A DNA stretch of 64,000 nucleotides, taken from Phycisphaerae bacterium (GTDB taxonomy: Bacteria > Chloroflexota > Anaerolineae > 4572-78 > J111). The translations under genes were made by a program, and so were the position numbers. Location of the stretch: contig JANQQF010000053.1 of the NCBI GenBank assembly GCA_028285035.1, positions 62,001-126,000 of the forward strand, in the 5' to 3' direction. Positions within the stretch are counted from its first letter, which is position 1. Each line of letters starts with the position of its first letter. The notes below the pieces were generated by a model. It made no database searches and was not told where the DNA came from. It worked only from the letters and a program-made list of their open reading frames with translations. This document shows positions 44,901 through 53,260 of this stretch, one piece after another.

Positions 44901-45115
44901 AAATCAATATCAAGATGGTCGAGACTATACCAACAAACGGGTAAATCGGTTTTGCTGGCATAATCGATAAGTAACGAGGTTTTGCCATAGCCTGGCGGGG
45001 CAACAACTGCAACTAAAACATGCTCAATAAGGTTATCGAGAATATCAAGTAATCGCTGGCGAGATAAAAGGTCTTGACGACGACGGGGGACAGTTATTTT
45101 TGTTCTTGTTAACAT
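41930..45115 (-). CDS. MalT-like STAND ATPase with TPRs and C-terminal winged-helix/BTAD module
   Basis: The 1061-residue regulator starts with a MalT-type NTPase (LTRTKITVPRRR; Walker A APPGYGKTSL near 39-48; LVIDDYH near 130). A long helical TPR region covers about 350-800 (LLNNLGVLIHLQGDYVQAGKLLDKSLDLA). An OmpR-type winged helix follows (about 840-910, ARDLLFFVLHHPKGVTKEKIVAALWPDQ), then the BTAD domain (about 930-1060). In SARP proteins the winged helix and BTAD bind direct repeats. It is adjacent to, and in the same direction as, the peptide operon, whose upstream region carries such repeats. Confidence 0.92.
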   Translation of the reverse strand: MLTRTKITVPRRRQDLLSRQRLLDILDNLIEHVLVAVVAPPGYGKTSLLIDYASKTDLPVCWYSLDHLDIDFQNYGNHFVGAIRQKFPDFGHQASSMLNSPNFNLDQFITTLVNEIFDIEEHFILVIDDYHLVEKNDDINYFMNQLVQLVSENAHLVVISRTLLPLPDIPLLIVRSQLLGVSYEELAFNHEEIQHIMLKQYGSPLSDEEAQDLINETEGWITALLLSSQFHQQHQMVDRLRVARTSGIGLYQYLVDQVLQKQPEEVRGFLLRTSVFEEFNLKFCNEMFGPGCWGERIDQISQRNLFLQTVEDDAGQTWLRYHHLFREFLQRQFKETLPEEHQQLLQKLATHYKIGKHWEQAYDAYRELEDDDHLAALVEAASLDMIETGRRTSLQNWIEQLPNELIKSNAYLLGLKGYLLEESKSWDFLKKGELLARQENNKHVLANILIWQANIKGNEANHKKLSEIVDEVIVLVDEIKDQKLRAEALRFKAQPLRYQNRITDALKYLHDALEISLEINDLQNASILQLELGVDYEQIGEYQQAEKFYRQALDLLGKTGRPRAESILLNNLGVLIHLQGDYVQAGKLLDKSLDLAKKIGWPYSEANTLASIGDLYQDLDQNIANNIFHSSQEISEMIGATSILFYTYLAIAQTTKDSNTASTYFDLAWKIIEGNDLNQFKALYSLGKGQYTLFKKNSPNQAIILLEQSLKLFQDGKQIYKTAQAVLYLACGHQLLENSSIAKTYLIQFFELITQTQTLHPVILAALKAKSFLDEWQQDPELAQKVADLREQVYKFETQIPKLRRNLRKQMSTIPFAPPSLNISAFDGARVLNNNSVVVNYTWNAYMARDLLFFVLHHPKGVTKEKIVAALWPDQEAKKQRTSFKNSIYKLRQTFGEKFIIYEEDGELYTFNDQLDFRYDVLEFLQAVKQGNDASNTDTKHEYYLQACHLYKGHYLPESDNLWVLTTREELLRAYLKAALEVSNSYFLQQEFESGDYWAKKVLKFDDCNEMAYRLLMQIYAALGNQADVVQQYQTCRNNLRQKLDVAPSTLTTALFKSLTS

Positions 45116-45513
45116 TGGTGTACGACTCGCTTATTTTTTAGGTGATATATAAAGGGGCGGTGGGGAATAAATTATTTTGATATCACCATACTATTTGCAC
45201 TGACTTCTGATAAACATACAGAACTAATCAAACTTGTCATAAGATGATAAAAAGAAAAAGGTATAAATTATTATAAATGTTTTGGTCGGAGTATTTATAG
45301 CACACAAAAAAGGGATCAACAACTGTTAAGAGGTTGATCAGAAATATATAGTGGAAATGTTTGGAAGAGTTGCAAAGAAACATTAACTAGTGTGCAGTTA
45401 TGCGACAACATTACAGAATACGAAAAAAGGTCAACCAAATTTTTGGTTGACCTTTTGAACTTAAACATTTGATGTGAAGCTGTATCATCAAATCTATTTT
45501 TACCTAACTCACC
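45116..45513. other. AT-rich intergenic region
   Basis: About 400 bp between the MalT/BTAD gene start and the aldehyde oxidoreductase stop. It holds the terminator at 45424-45456 and a short inverted repeat GATCAAC/GTTGATC (45314-45320, 45333-45339) without a T tract. No further gene is supported. Confidence 0.6.
45424..45456 (-). terminator. Intrinsic terminator of the aldehyde oxidoreductase gene
   Basis: AAAAGGTCAACCAAA pairs with TTTGGTTGACCTTTT; on the minus strand the stem is followed by a T tract. It lies about 60 bp after the gene's stop. Confidence 0.9.
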
Positions 45514-47217
45514 TTACAATCGATCATAAATGTCGTGGACTTCGTTGCCATGAAAGCGAGCGGTCTGGTTACTTGGTTCAAGAGCCTCATCATAGAAGAA
45601 GGCTGGTAAATCGTCATCCTCAGTGGTAAACCCAGCTGCATCGTTAAACTCTCGTTCTAGTTTCAACGTGGCCCGGCCCAATGCTTCAAAGAAGGATTGC
45701 TCTAGATTAGTGCCAATTGCATTGTTGACCGCATTGGCCAAGAAGTCAGTATTGGCATTCGTCACGGAGCGACCAAAAATGCATAGCCCTAATGAGTCGG
45801 TTGCGGCCGAGGTAATTTGCGCAGCCAAACTGGCCTCAAGTAACTCATCCAAGCCTTTCTCTCGTGATTTTAGCCGGGGTACATTGCCTGTTGTATGATC
45901 TGCCCCTTGTGCAGTCGCCATCATCGAAATTCCAGTAACCTCAATCACGCGTGGATCATAGGCACTGATGGCCTGTTTTTTTATGACTGGAACGCGTTTT
46001 ACGCCATAGTGCTCACCCACACGGGCCGTAGCCTGTGCCCACAGTTGACCATTCTCGGTACCACGTAGCATCTCATCCATAGCGTTGTGCATAAACTCAG
46101 CATCGCCAAATTCGGCTAAACCAGCTTCCATCAATACGGCCAAGGTAGCCCCAGTTTCAATGGTATCAACGCCCAGGTTATTAGCAGCGTAATTCAAACG
46201 AGCCAAGTCATCTGGCTCATAAATGCCACAGTTCGTGCCCAACAAACTCAGCGTTTCATACTCAATGGGCGAGCTAATTTCCTCACCATTTTCATCCGCA
46301 TAGACATTGCTGCATTGGATGATACACCCAGGCATACAAGCGTGGCTATGCTCCCCACCCCGTGAATTATTGAGGGCAGTGATATACTCACCCCCCATTT
46401 TGAAAACACCATCATCCGTATCGATGACTTGCCCAGAACTAAAATTGCGGGTGGGTAGGCCACCAATGTGATTGGTGTAATCGGCCATAGCCATTGTCCC
46501 AATCTTGGTGTAAACCTGAATAGCGGCATCGGCCCGAAGTTTACCAGAATACTCTTTGATATCGCTCATTACTTTTTTGCGTTCATAAAGCTCGGGGATT
46601 TTGTGCAGGTCAACCACAATCGCCTTGACCTTTTTACTCCCCATCACAGCCCCGACACCCCCACGGGCGGCTAATCGGGTTGGCCGACGATCGTTGTCGC
46701 TGAAAGCAATGCCCGCTAACAAGCCTTGATATTCACCGACCGGGCCACATAATCCCAAACTGACCTTTTTGCCATACTTCTCATGTAACATCTCAGCGAC
46801 CTCGAAATTACCTTTGCCAAGATAAGGTGAGGCATCATCAAAACTGATGGTGTTATCTTTTTTGAAATGGATGACCACCCATTCGTCTGAGGCACCGTAC
46901 AGATTGAAGCCAGCAATATGCTGTTGGCCGAGGCCATAGGCAAACGTACCGCCCCCATTGGCTTCTTTGATACCACCTGTTAATGGGCTTTTACAGCCGA
47001 CGCTGGTGCGATTAGCATTTGAAAATGTTGTGCCTGCAAAGGGGCCAGCTGAGAAGATAAGCGGGTTGTCGGGGGAGAGGGGATCAACTGTCGCTACACC
47101 ACGCTCAACCAATGTTTTTGCGATGAGATAACGTCCAGCCTCAACGAGGGCCTGTCCTTCTAACGTTTCTTCTTCGATTGATCGATCATTGAGATTGATG
47201 TGCAGATATTTACGCAT
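45514..47217 (-). CDS. Aldehyde ferredoxin oxidoreductase (tungsten enzyme)
   Basis: The 567-residue protein matches AOR-family domains: an N-terminal pterin domain (FSAGPFAGTTFSNANRTSVGCKSPLTG, LAARGGVGAVMGSKKVKAIVV), the iron-sulfur motif CMPGCIIQC (about 290-300, spacing C-x3-C-x3-C) and the fourth Cys in TDSLGLCIFG (about 485). It would oxidise aldehydes to acids with a W- or Mo-bispterin and a [4Fe-4S] cluster. GGAGGAAAT precedes the ATG. No adjacent ferredoxin or tungstate transporter is seen. Confidence 0.93.
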   Translation of the reverse strand: MRKYLHINLNDRSIEEETLEGQALVEAGRYLIAKTLVERGVATVDPLSPDNPLIFSAGPFAGTTFSNANRTSVGCKSPLTGGIKEANGGGTFAYGLGQQHIAGFNLYGASDEWVVIHFKKDNTISFDDASPYLGKGNFEVAEMLHEKYGKKVSLGLCGPVGEYQGLLAGIAFSDNDRRPTRLAARGGVGAVMGSKKVKAIVVDLHKIPELYERKKVMSDIKEYSGKLRADAAIQVYTKIGTMAMADYTNHIGGLPTRNFSSGQVIDTDDGVFKMGGEYITALNNSRGGEHSHACMPGCIIQCSNVYADENGEEISSPIEYETLSLLGTNCGIYEPDDLARLNYAANNLGVDTIETGATLAVLMEAGLAEFGDAEFMHNAMDEMLRGTENGQLWAQATARVGEHYGVKRVPVIKKQAISAYDPRVIEVTGISMMATAQGADHTTGNVPRLKSREKGLDELLEASLAAQITSAATDSLGLCIFGRSVTNANTDFLANAVNNAIGTNLEQSFFEALGRATLKLEREFNDAAGFTTEDDDLPAFFYDEALEPSNQTARFHGNEVHDIYDRL

Positions 47218-47390
47218 ATTTCCTCCATGAAAATGCTCTGTAATAAGGATTGTTACATTTTACCTCAAGATAAAGGCTTAAGCCAAAAATGATAGGGGTG
47301 ACCAGCCTGTTTTTCTTAATAAAATTTGGCTTCTGAATCGCTTCTTCATTACAATGTGTGAAAATAAATGGATAGAAATGTGAATACAAA

Positions 47391-48425
47391 ATGAGATCAA
47401 CAAAAATCATCCATATGGTATCTTGTCACGCCGAAGGTGAAGTCGGTAATGTAATTGTCGGCGGTGTTGCCCCACCCCCAGGAAAGACAGTATGGGAGCA
47501 GTCTCGTTGGATTGCCCAAGATCAGCAGCTGCGTCGGTTTGTTTTGAATGAACCCAGAGGTGGTGTATTCAAACATATCAATTTAGTGATACCTCCCAAA
47601 AGTGACCAAGCCGTGTTTGGGTTTATTGTAATGGAGCCAGAACACACCCCCCCTATGTCCGGCTCAAACTCGATCTGTGTGGCAACTGTCTTGCTTGATA
47701 GCGGGCTGGTTGAAATGGAGGAGCCAGAGACCAACTTCTATCTTGATGCGCCAGGTGGGTTAGTGCAGGTTCGTGCCTTTTGTGAAAACGGAAAGGCGCA
47801 AAGCATCCAAGTGCAGAATGTCGCTTCATTTGCAGACAAACTAGATGTGCCGCTTGAGGTGGAAGGGGTTGGTACCCTGACGGTTGATACTGCTTATGGG
47901 GGGGATAGTTTTGTGCTGGTTGACGCCCCGTCGCTTGGCTTTGAGATTGTCCCCGATGAAGCTCATGATCTGGCTGAGATGGGGGCCAAAATTTCAGCCG
48001 CAGCCAATGAACAACTTGGCTTTGTCCACCCCGAAAACCCAGACTGGGATAAGATTTCATTCTGCCAATTTGTCATGCCAATTGAAAAAGAGAAGGGTGT
48101 CCTCAGTGGACGCAATACAGTCGCCATTGATCCGGGTAAGCTGGATCGCTCCCCCTGTGGCACGGGGTGCTCAGCGCGAATGGCTGTCCTACACGCTAAG
48201 GGTAAAATGCAGGTTGGGGATCGATTTATGGGATATTCGATCATTGACTCTCGCTTTGATTGCCAAATTGTTCAGGGAATCCAAGTTGGGGATGTTAAAG
48301 GCATCGTCCCAACCATTCGAGGCCGCGCCTGGATTACAGGCACCCATCAATTGATGTGTGATCCCGATGACCCTTGGCCATTAGGCTATCGGCTGACGGA
48401 TACCTGGCCGAAAATGAAGAAATAA
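47391..48425 (+). CDS. Proline racemase family enzyme (hydroxyproline epimerase/dehydratase-like), Ser/Cys type
   Basis: The 344-residue protein has the family N-terminus ([16 protein letters not shown]), the first catalytic segment [10 protein letters not shown] and the second [14 protein letters not shown]. At the first position, usually Cys, the residue is Ser; the second Cys is kept. Ser/Cys members differ from the Cys/Cys proline racemases and 4-hydroxyproline epimerases and the Cys/Thr trans-3-hydroxyproline dehydratases. It is divergent from the aldehyde oxidoreductase gene. No strong Shine-Dalgarno is visible. Confidence 0.87.
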   Translation: MRSTKIIHMVSCHAEGEVGNVIVGGVAPPPGKTVWEQSRWIAQDQQLRRFVLNEPRGGVFKHINLVIPPKSDQAVFGFIVMEPEHTPPMSGSNSICVATVLLDSGLVEMEEPETNFYLDAPGGLVQVRAFCENGKAQSIQVQNVASFADKLDVPLEVEGVGTLTVDTAYGGDSFVLVDAPSLGFEIVPDEAHDLAEMGAKISAAANEQLGFVHPENPDWDKISFCQFVMPIEKEKGVLSGRNTVAIDPGKLDRSPCGTGCSARMAVLHAKGKMQVGDRFMGYSIIDSRFDCQIVQGIQVGDVKGIVPTIRGRAWITGTHQLMCDPDDPWPLGYRLTDTWPKMKK

Positions 48426-48428
48426 AGC

Positions 48429-48485
48429 GTCATTTGTCACTTGTTATTTGCAAAATTTGTGCCCAAATGATGCGTGACGAATGAC
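48429..48485. repeat. Word-repeat hairpin
   Basis: GTCATTTGTCAC (48429-48440) is the reverse complement, with one mismatch, of GTGACGAATGAC (48474-48485). It fills the gap between two convergent genes and resembles the other word repeats of the window. Confidence 0.6.
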
Positions 48486-48510
48486 CAGTGGCCAAAAAAA
48501 TAATTCACAC

Positions 48511-49716
48511 TTATTCTTCCGACTTTCTGTGCTGCAATGTCTCTGGCACAAAATAGACAAAAATAGAGACACCAACCAATCCGATTGCCCCAACAGCGAT
48601 ACTCGCTGGTCCTAAAGCGAGTACCTGAGCAATTCCCCCAATCACATTGGGGCCAATTGTTAACCCGATGGCGTTGAAGAGACGCCATACCCCAAGAAAG
48701 GGAATGGGCCGTTCTTTGGGTGCAAGATCAGCCCCGAGGGTCATCATCGCCCCTGACCCTAGTCCGTTGGCGAAACCAATCAGGCTGGATACCCCGACAA
48801 TAGACCAAAAGTTGAAGGTAAAGGGCAAAAGAAGAAAACCTAGGGCTTGCAGAGTTAGGCTAGGGACGCTTGTGGCCTTTCGGCCAAAGCGATCCATGAT
48901 ATAACCCGCTGGCAAAAACATCATCGAGTCTAATACCGCGCCTGCGCTCATAACGGTGCCGACAGTAACGACATCAAAGCCAAGAACATTGGCGGCAAAC
49001 AAGGGGAGAATCGCGAAGCGGGCTTCACGGACGAGCTGCATCGTTACTTGGGCACTGCCCGCCAAGGTAAAAATCCGTCGATTTTGCCGAAGCGTTTCCC
49101 ACACCTCACGCCCATAACTTTGAGTGGAACTGACCTGAGCTGCATCTGGTACATAGATCTGACAGACAATTCCAGAGACTAATGTGCACCCCAACATCAC
49201 CAGAAATGGTGTTGTGAATGAGTATTGTTGCGCCACCCAACCGCCGGTCAATGGGCCGAGCATAAGCCCCATACGCATAACCCCACCCACAGTAGCAACG
49301 GCCCGACCTCGAAAGTGGTTATCAATGTATGTGGTCATATATTGAAGGCGCGCCATCTCGTAGAGTGTAACCCCTATACCAAATGCCATCCAACTCATAA
49401 AAATTGCAATTGTTGTTTCAGACAGATATAGGATGAGTAGGGTAATGGCCATTATGCCGTACCCCAGAATCGAGGTCGTTCGCATAGAAAGCCGAGAAAG
49501 GATACCACTCGCTGGTAGGGTGCCAAGAAGCGTGCCAAAGGATCGGGCTGAGAGAACCGTACCGATGATGGCGTAGGACGCTCCAATATATTGTAGGTAA
49601 AGCGGTAAAACGGGCTGAGAAATACCTATGATGAACCCTAACAAAAAAGAGGGGATAAATAGTGAACCAATGAGTGGTTTGTAAGTGCGGATAGCCTGTG
49701 CTGATGAGTTGGTCAT
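48511..49716 (-). CDS. MFS transporter
   Basis: The 401-residue protein has 12 predicted membrane helices with the MFS motif between helices 2 and 3 degenerate (SARSFGTLLGTLPASGILSRLSMR) and its repeat between helices 8 and 9 (MFLPAGYIMDRFGRKAT). The middle loop is at about 180-205. The substrate is unknown. It may serve the neighbouring hydroxyproline- or aldehyde-metabolism genes, but orientation does not prove it. Confidence 0.9.
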   Translation of the reverse strand: MTNSSAQAIRTYKPLIGSLFIPSFLLGFIIGISQPVLPLYLQYIGASYAIIGTVLSARSFGTLLGTLPASGILSRLSMRTTSILGYGIMAITLLILYLSETTIAIFMSWMAFGIGVTLYEMARLQYMTTYIDNHFRGRAVATVGGVMRMGLMLGPLTGGWVAQQYSFTTPFLVMLGCTLVSGIVCQIYVPDAAQVSSTQSYGREVWETLRQNRRIFTLAGSAQVTMQLVREARFAILPLFAANVLGFDVVTVGTVMSAGAVLDSMMFLPAGYIMDRFGRKATSVPSLTLQALGFLLLPFTFNFWSIVGVSSLIGFANGLGSGAMMTLGADLAPKERPIPFLGVWRLFNAIGLTIGPNVIGGIAQVLALGPASIAVGAIGLVGVSIFVYFVPETLQHRKSEE

Positions 49717-49925
49717 TGGGTGCTTACGTCGTGTTTGACTATTAGGAAACCTAAACTGCTTTAGTAATTTTATGTTTCCAAAACAGGCCAGGATAAGGCT
49801 GATAATAAAGCATGAGAGAATGATATCAAAATAAATATAGATGTGCTCAATATACTTATCAAATGTTTATATTTTTAGGGAGCTGAGTTGCTAAATTTAG
49901 ATAAATACGGTTACCATAGATAACG
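49717..49925. other. AT-rich gap before the comA remnant
   Basis: About 210 bp between the MFS gene start and the recognisable comA remnant. I see no intact gene; it may contain further decayed comA sequence that can no longer be read by eye. Confidence 0.45.
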
Positions 49926-50250
49926 ATCCACCAAGAATTATCAGAACAATTTACTGTTGTCGGAGAAGTTGGAGCAAAGGATAACAACTAATTTACTCCA
50001 CCATCATGGTGGATTAGAAAGCTCGAACTCTTTCTCGAGGTTGGATGCTCTTATGGGATTACCGAGGGGCGCAATTGAGGGACAACGATAACTTTATCGA
50101 CCAACTGGAGAAATACCAGTTGGTTTATTATCAGAGATTCTGGGAACGATTGACCCCAAAAAGGTGATATTTGAAGCCCCACACGCAAAAATACAAATGT
50201 ATTTAATTAATTTAATTGGTCCATTGGATCAAATTTCGACTGGGGATTAA
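49926..50250 (+). pseudogene. comA: Decayed phosphosulfolactate synthase (ComA) gene, C-terminal half
   Basis: Translation from 49926 gives FTVVGEVGAKD, then a stop (TAA 49989-49991), then LEVGCSYGITEGRN, a second stop (TGA 50076-50078) and GTT. After a +1 frameshift near 50090 the frame reads RPTGEIPVGLLSEILGTID and KKVIFEAPHAKIQ to a TAA at 50248-50250. These blocks follow, in order, the ComA signatures EvGkKd, AGAdyviiEGREsGt, RpnGEvr.gLi.eIl and IFEAP..Q...i..fGpn. ComA joins sulfite to phosphoenolpyruvate. The last TAA overlaps the next gene's ATG, so they were once coupled. Confidence 0.7.
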
Positions 50251-51356
50251 TGAACACGCTTGAAAAATTACTTCCCAAGCTTATGACAACAGCAATCCAA
50301 TCATATTTACCCGCTGAGACAGCGATACAGACAATTAGAGACAATCGAGGAATTATTCCAATTAGCATCCTTCCCACCCAGGGCTATCAAGTGGTTTGGT
50401 TAGATGTAGGGGATTACCAGTTTAGCGAGTGGAAATTTCGCTACTCGATAAAAAACCTTGTGGAAAATCGATCTGTCAATCAAAGTTTTACCACCGATAT
50501 CGAATTGTTACGCTCTGACAACATTGTAAAAAATTATTTTATCCCAACAGGTTTTATCTTTCAGATGTCTTTATGCGGTTCTACGCTTTTAGCAAAAGCC
50601 TTAGCTAAATCACCCGATCACTTTGTTTTAAATGAGGGTTCACCACTGCATGAACCTCTATGGCAATATTTAACTGACAATTGGCAACACCCCGTCCCAC
50701 CGACGGCTGAAAATCGAGACCTGATTCGTAATTTGATCTTGTCCATCGGAAGACAGCGGATTCCCAATCAAAACGCCTACTTCATCAAGTTTAGAAGTTG
50801 GAATGTCATTTTTATCGATGCAATTATGCAAGCCTTCCCCAATACACCCTGCCTCTTTTTATATCGGGACCCAACCGAAGTATTGGTATCTGCGTTGCAA
50901 AAACACCCGAAAGGCTATTTGCGATTTAAGGATACCGCTGCTGGGGCTTTTATGACAGGGCACTCTGTGAATGATGTGACCCAGATGAGTTATTTGAACT
51001 ATTTTACGAGCCTGTATACAAGTTACTTCTCTTCTATCTTAACCTCATCTTATCAAAACATAGTTTATTTAAATTATAACCAGTTGACCAAACAAAATTT
51101 TCCTGAAATTCTCCAACAAGCCTTTCATTATACAACCACGTGTGATGAAATGGCATTGATGCAAGACCAGTTTAACTACTATTCCAAAGATGATAGTCAG
51201 GAAACCCGCTTTGTCTCTGATCAAGCTCAAAAACAACAAGCCGCAACGCCAGAAATTCGACAAGCTACAGAATACAAGTTGGGTTCGTTGTATGATCAAT
51301 TGGAGCAATCGGAGAAGAAGCTAATATTCTCGTCCTATAAAAAGCTGTCAAACTGA
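50250..51356 (+). CDS. Sulfotransferase-like P-loop protein
   Basis: The 368-residue cytoplasmic protein has a PAPS-loop-like segment FQMSLCGSTLLAKALA (about 110-125), VLNEGSPLHEPLW, and a 3'-phosphate-binding-type motif FLYRDPTEVLVSAL (about 208-221), the spacing expected for sulfotransferases. Its ATG overlaps the stop of the comA remnant (TAATG). The acceptor is unknown. The N-terminal 100 residues belong to no domain I recognise. Confidence 0.65.
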   Translation: MNTLEKLLPKLMTTAIQSYLPAETAIQTIRDNRGIIPISILPTQGYQVVWLDVGDYQFSEWKFRYSIKNLVENRSVNQSFTTDIELLRSDNIVKNYFIPTGFIFQMSLCGSTLLAKALAKSPDHFVLNEGSPLHEPLWQYLTDNWQHPVPPTAENRDLIRNLILSIGRQRIPNQNAYFIKFRSWNVIFIDAIMQAFPNTPCLFLYRDPTEVLVSALQKHPKGYLRFKDTAAGAFMTGHSVNDVTQMSYLNYFTSLYTSYFSSILTSSYQNIVYLNYNQLTKQNFPEILQQAFHYTTTCDEMALMQDQFNYYSKDDSQETRFVSDQAQKQQAATPEIRQATEYKLGSLYDQLEQSEKKLIFSSYKKLSN

Positions 51357-51431
51357 AATTCTCGATTGATTATAACTACCCGAGCCTTACCTAATCATCT
51401 AATATAGGACGGACACAAACCGTTGATTGCG

Positions 51432-51479
51432 CCTGTCGAAAGTAACAGTTTATGGGGTGAAATATCTGGTTTCGACAGG
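51432..51479. repeat. Inverted repeat
   Basis: CCTGTCGAAA (51432-51441) and TTTCGACAGG (51470-51479) form a perfect 10-bp inverted repeat with a 28-base loop. TTTCGACAGG-type words are common in dispersed repeats; here the element sits before the KDG kinase gene. Confidence 0.6.
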
Positions 51480-51570
51480 TTCAGCCGACAGTTTACCTGT
51501 GTTCTGCGTAAGCCCTGTAACAGTCAAACATATTACTCGTACGTTAGAAACCTAGAGAAGGTGTTGATTA

Positions 51571-52527
51571 ATGAAGATAGATGTATTTACCTTTGGTGAA
51601 ACCATGCTTCGCCTTGCCCCGCCCAATGCTCTGCGGCTGGGTCAATCCCGGAGTCTCAATACCTCTTTTGGAGGGGCAGAGTCTAGCGTTGCGGCTAATC
51701 TGGCCCGCTTGGGCAAAAGTACAGCCTGGTTTTCCAGGCTGCCCAACAACCCCCTCGGTTGGCAATGTGCTGCCGAGCTACGCCACCACGGGGTGGATAC
51801 CTCAACTGTCCGCTGGGTGGATGAGGCGCGGATGGGGCTTTACTTTGTTGAGTATGGCGAGCCACCACGTGGTATCAAGGTTTGGTATGATCGGGCAGAC
51901 TCTGCGGCTAGTCAGATGATGCCCGATGATCTGCCCTTATCGATGATACAAGCGGCCCGCTGGCTTCATCTGACTGGAATTACGCCTGCTCTTAGTGAGT
52001 CTTGTCGTCAAGCTACCCACCACGCCCTAACAATGAGCCAGGAAAGCGGAGCCACGATCTCTTTCGATGTTAATTATCGGGCCTTGCTTTGGCCTCCAGA
52101 TGTGGCAGCCCAAGTCTTGACCCCATTCTGCCAAGCTGCCGATTTTGTCTTTGTTGCCTTACGTGATGCCATCACGCTTTTCCACACGGCTACCGATCCT
52201 ACCCAAGCTCTGCACCAACTGCAACAACGTTTTGGGGGAACAATTATTATCACCCAAGGAGAAGCAGGGGCCTTAGCCCATGATGGCAATCAGGAATATC
52301 AAGGAGATGGCCTCCAAGCCATCCTGGTAGATCGGCTTGGGGCAGGCGATGCTTTTGCCTCTGGGGTCATCTGCCGCTTGTTGGAGGGTGCCTCGCTAGA
52401 CGATGCCCTCCGTTTTGGGGTGGCCTTGGCGTCGTTGGCCCTGTCCATTGAAGGTGATATTGTTTGGGGGAACCGGGCTGATGTGGAGGCGATTTTGACT
52501 GGGGCTGATGGGGCGTTAAATCGCTAG
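51571..52527 (+). CDS. kdgK: PfkB family sugar kinase, probable 2-keto-3-deoxygluconate kinase
   Basis: The 318-residue ribokinase-fold enzyme has the first signature region NTSFGGAESSVAANLARLG (about 31-49) and the C-terminal DRLGAGDAFASG (about 251-262) with the catalytic Asp. TFGETMLRLAPP matches KDG kinases. It would phosphorylate KDG to KDPG. The adjacent KDPG aldolase, 14 bp downstream, supports this substrate. AGAAGGTG precedes the ATG. Confidence 0.87.
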   Translation: MKIDVFTFGETMLRLAPPNALRLGQSRSLNTSFGGAESSVAANLARLGKSTAWFSRLPNNPLGWQCAAELRHHGVDTSTVRWVDEARMGLYFVEYGEPPRGIKVWYDRADSAASQMMPDDLPLSMIQAARWLHLTGITPALSESCRQATHHALTMSQESGATISFDVNYRALLWPPDVAAQVLTPFCQAADFVFVALRDAITLFHTATDPTQALHQLQQRFGGTIIITQGEAGALAHDGNQEYQGDGLQAILVDRLGAGDAFASGVICRLLEGASLDDALRFGVALASLALSIEGDIVWGNRADVEAILTGADGALNR

Positions 52528-52541
52528 AAAGGAACTTTTAG

Positions 52542-53171
52542 ATGACCATTAGATCACAAATTCTCGAAAATCGGATTATTACTATCATTCGAGGTGACTA
52601 TCAAGACAGTATCTCATCAATTGTAGAAGCTTTGATCGCGGGCGGGATATACACCCTTGAAATAACAATGAATTCGCCAGGGGTATTGGCGATGATCACA
52701 GAAGTAAGCCAAACCTTTGGCGAGCAAATAACAGTGGGAGCAGGAACAGTTACCACGAGTGAAGAGGTCAAGCAAGTTGCAGATGCCGGGGCTCAATTTA
52801 TCGTCTCACCAGATACATTCCCGGTAGTCATTGAAACAGCCCTCGTTCACGGTCTCGAACCAATACCCGGCGCGTTAACTCCAAGCGAAATCCTCACAGC
52901 AAAACGAGCTGGAGCCCAATTGATCAAAATATTTCCAGCTATCGCGGTGGGGCCAGATTATCTGAAACAAATTCGAGGGCCAATCGATGATCTCAACTTT
53001 GTCCCGACTGGCGGCATATCTCTACAAAATGCGGCTGATTACCTGAAAAATGGGGCTTCAGCTCTTGGCATTGGATCAAGTTTAGTTCCTCGTAACTTCA
53101 CCCCAACTAAAGATCAGATTGCTACGCTTACGAGTCGAGCTACTCAATTTGTGGCTACAGTGAACCCATAA
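52542..53171 (+). CDS. kdgA: KDPG/KHG aldolase
   Basis: The 209-residue class I aldolase has the catalytic Glu in TLEITMNSPG, PGALTPSEI and the Schiff-base Lys in AQLIKIFPA (about 128), then FVPTGGISLQNAADY. It cleaves KDPG to pyruvate and glyceraldehyde 3-phosphate. With the KDG kinase it completes the lower, pectin or uronate-type branch of the Entner-Doudoroff route. AAAGGAA precedes the ATG. Confidence 0.92.
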   Translation: MTIRSQILENRIITIIRGDYQDSISSIVEALIAGGIYTLEITMNSPGVLAMITEVSQTFGEQITVGAGTVTTSEEVKQVADAGAQFIVSPDTFPVVIETALVHGLEPIPGALTPSEILTAKRAGAQLIKIFPAIAVGPDYLKQIRGPIDDLNFVPTGGISLQNAADYLKNGASALGIGSSLVPRNFTPTKDQIATLTSRATQFVATVNP

Positions 53172-53260
53172 AAGATTTTTCATCCGATTTACCCTAAAGT
53201 ATCATAGCCAAAGCTTATCGCATATATTCTACCAATTAATCATTCAAAGGAGCTTTTGGC

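Noticed and set aside
45314..45339. Terminator for the MalT/BTAD region
   Set aside because: The stem is only 7 bp with no T tract, and it lies upstream of the gene on its strand.
51432..51479. Insertion-sequence end
   Set aside because: The inverted repeat is 10 bp with a 28-base loop and no transposase gene lies near; it is recorded as a plain inverted repeat.
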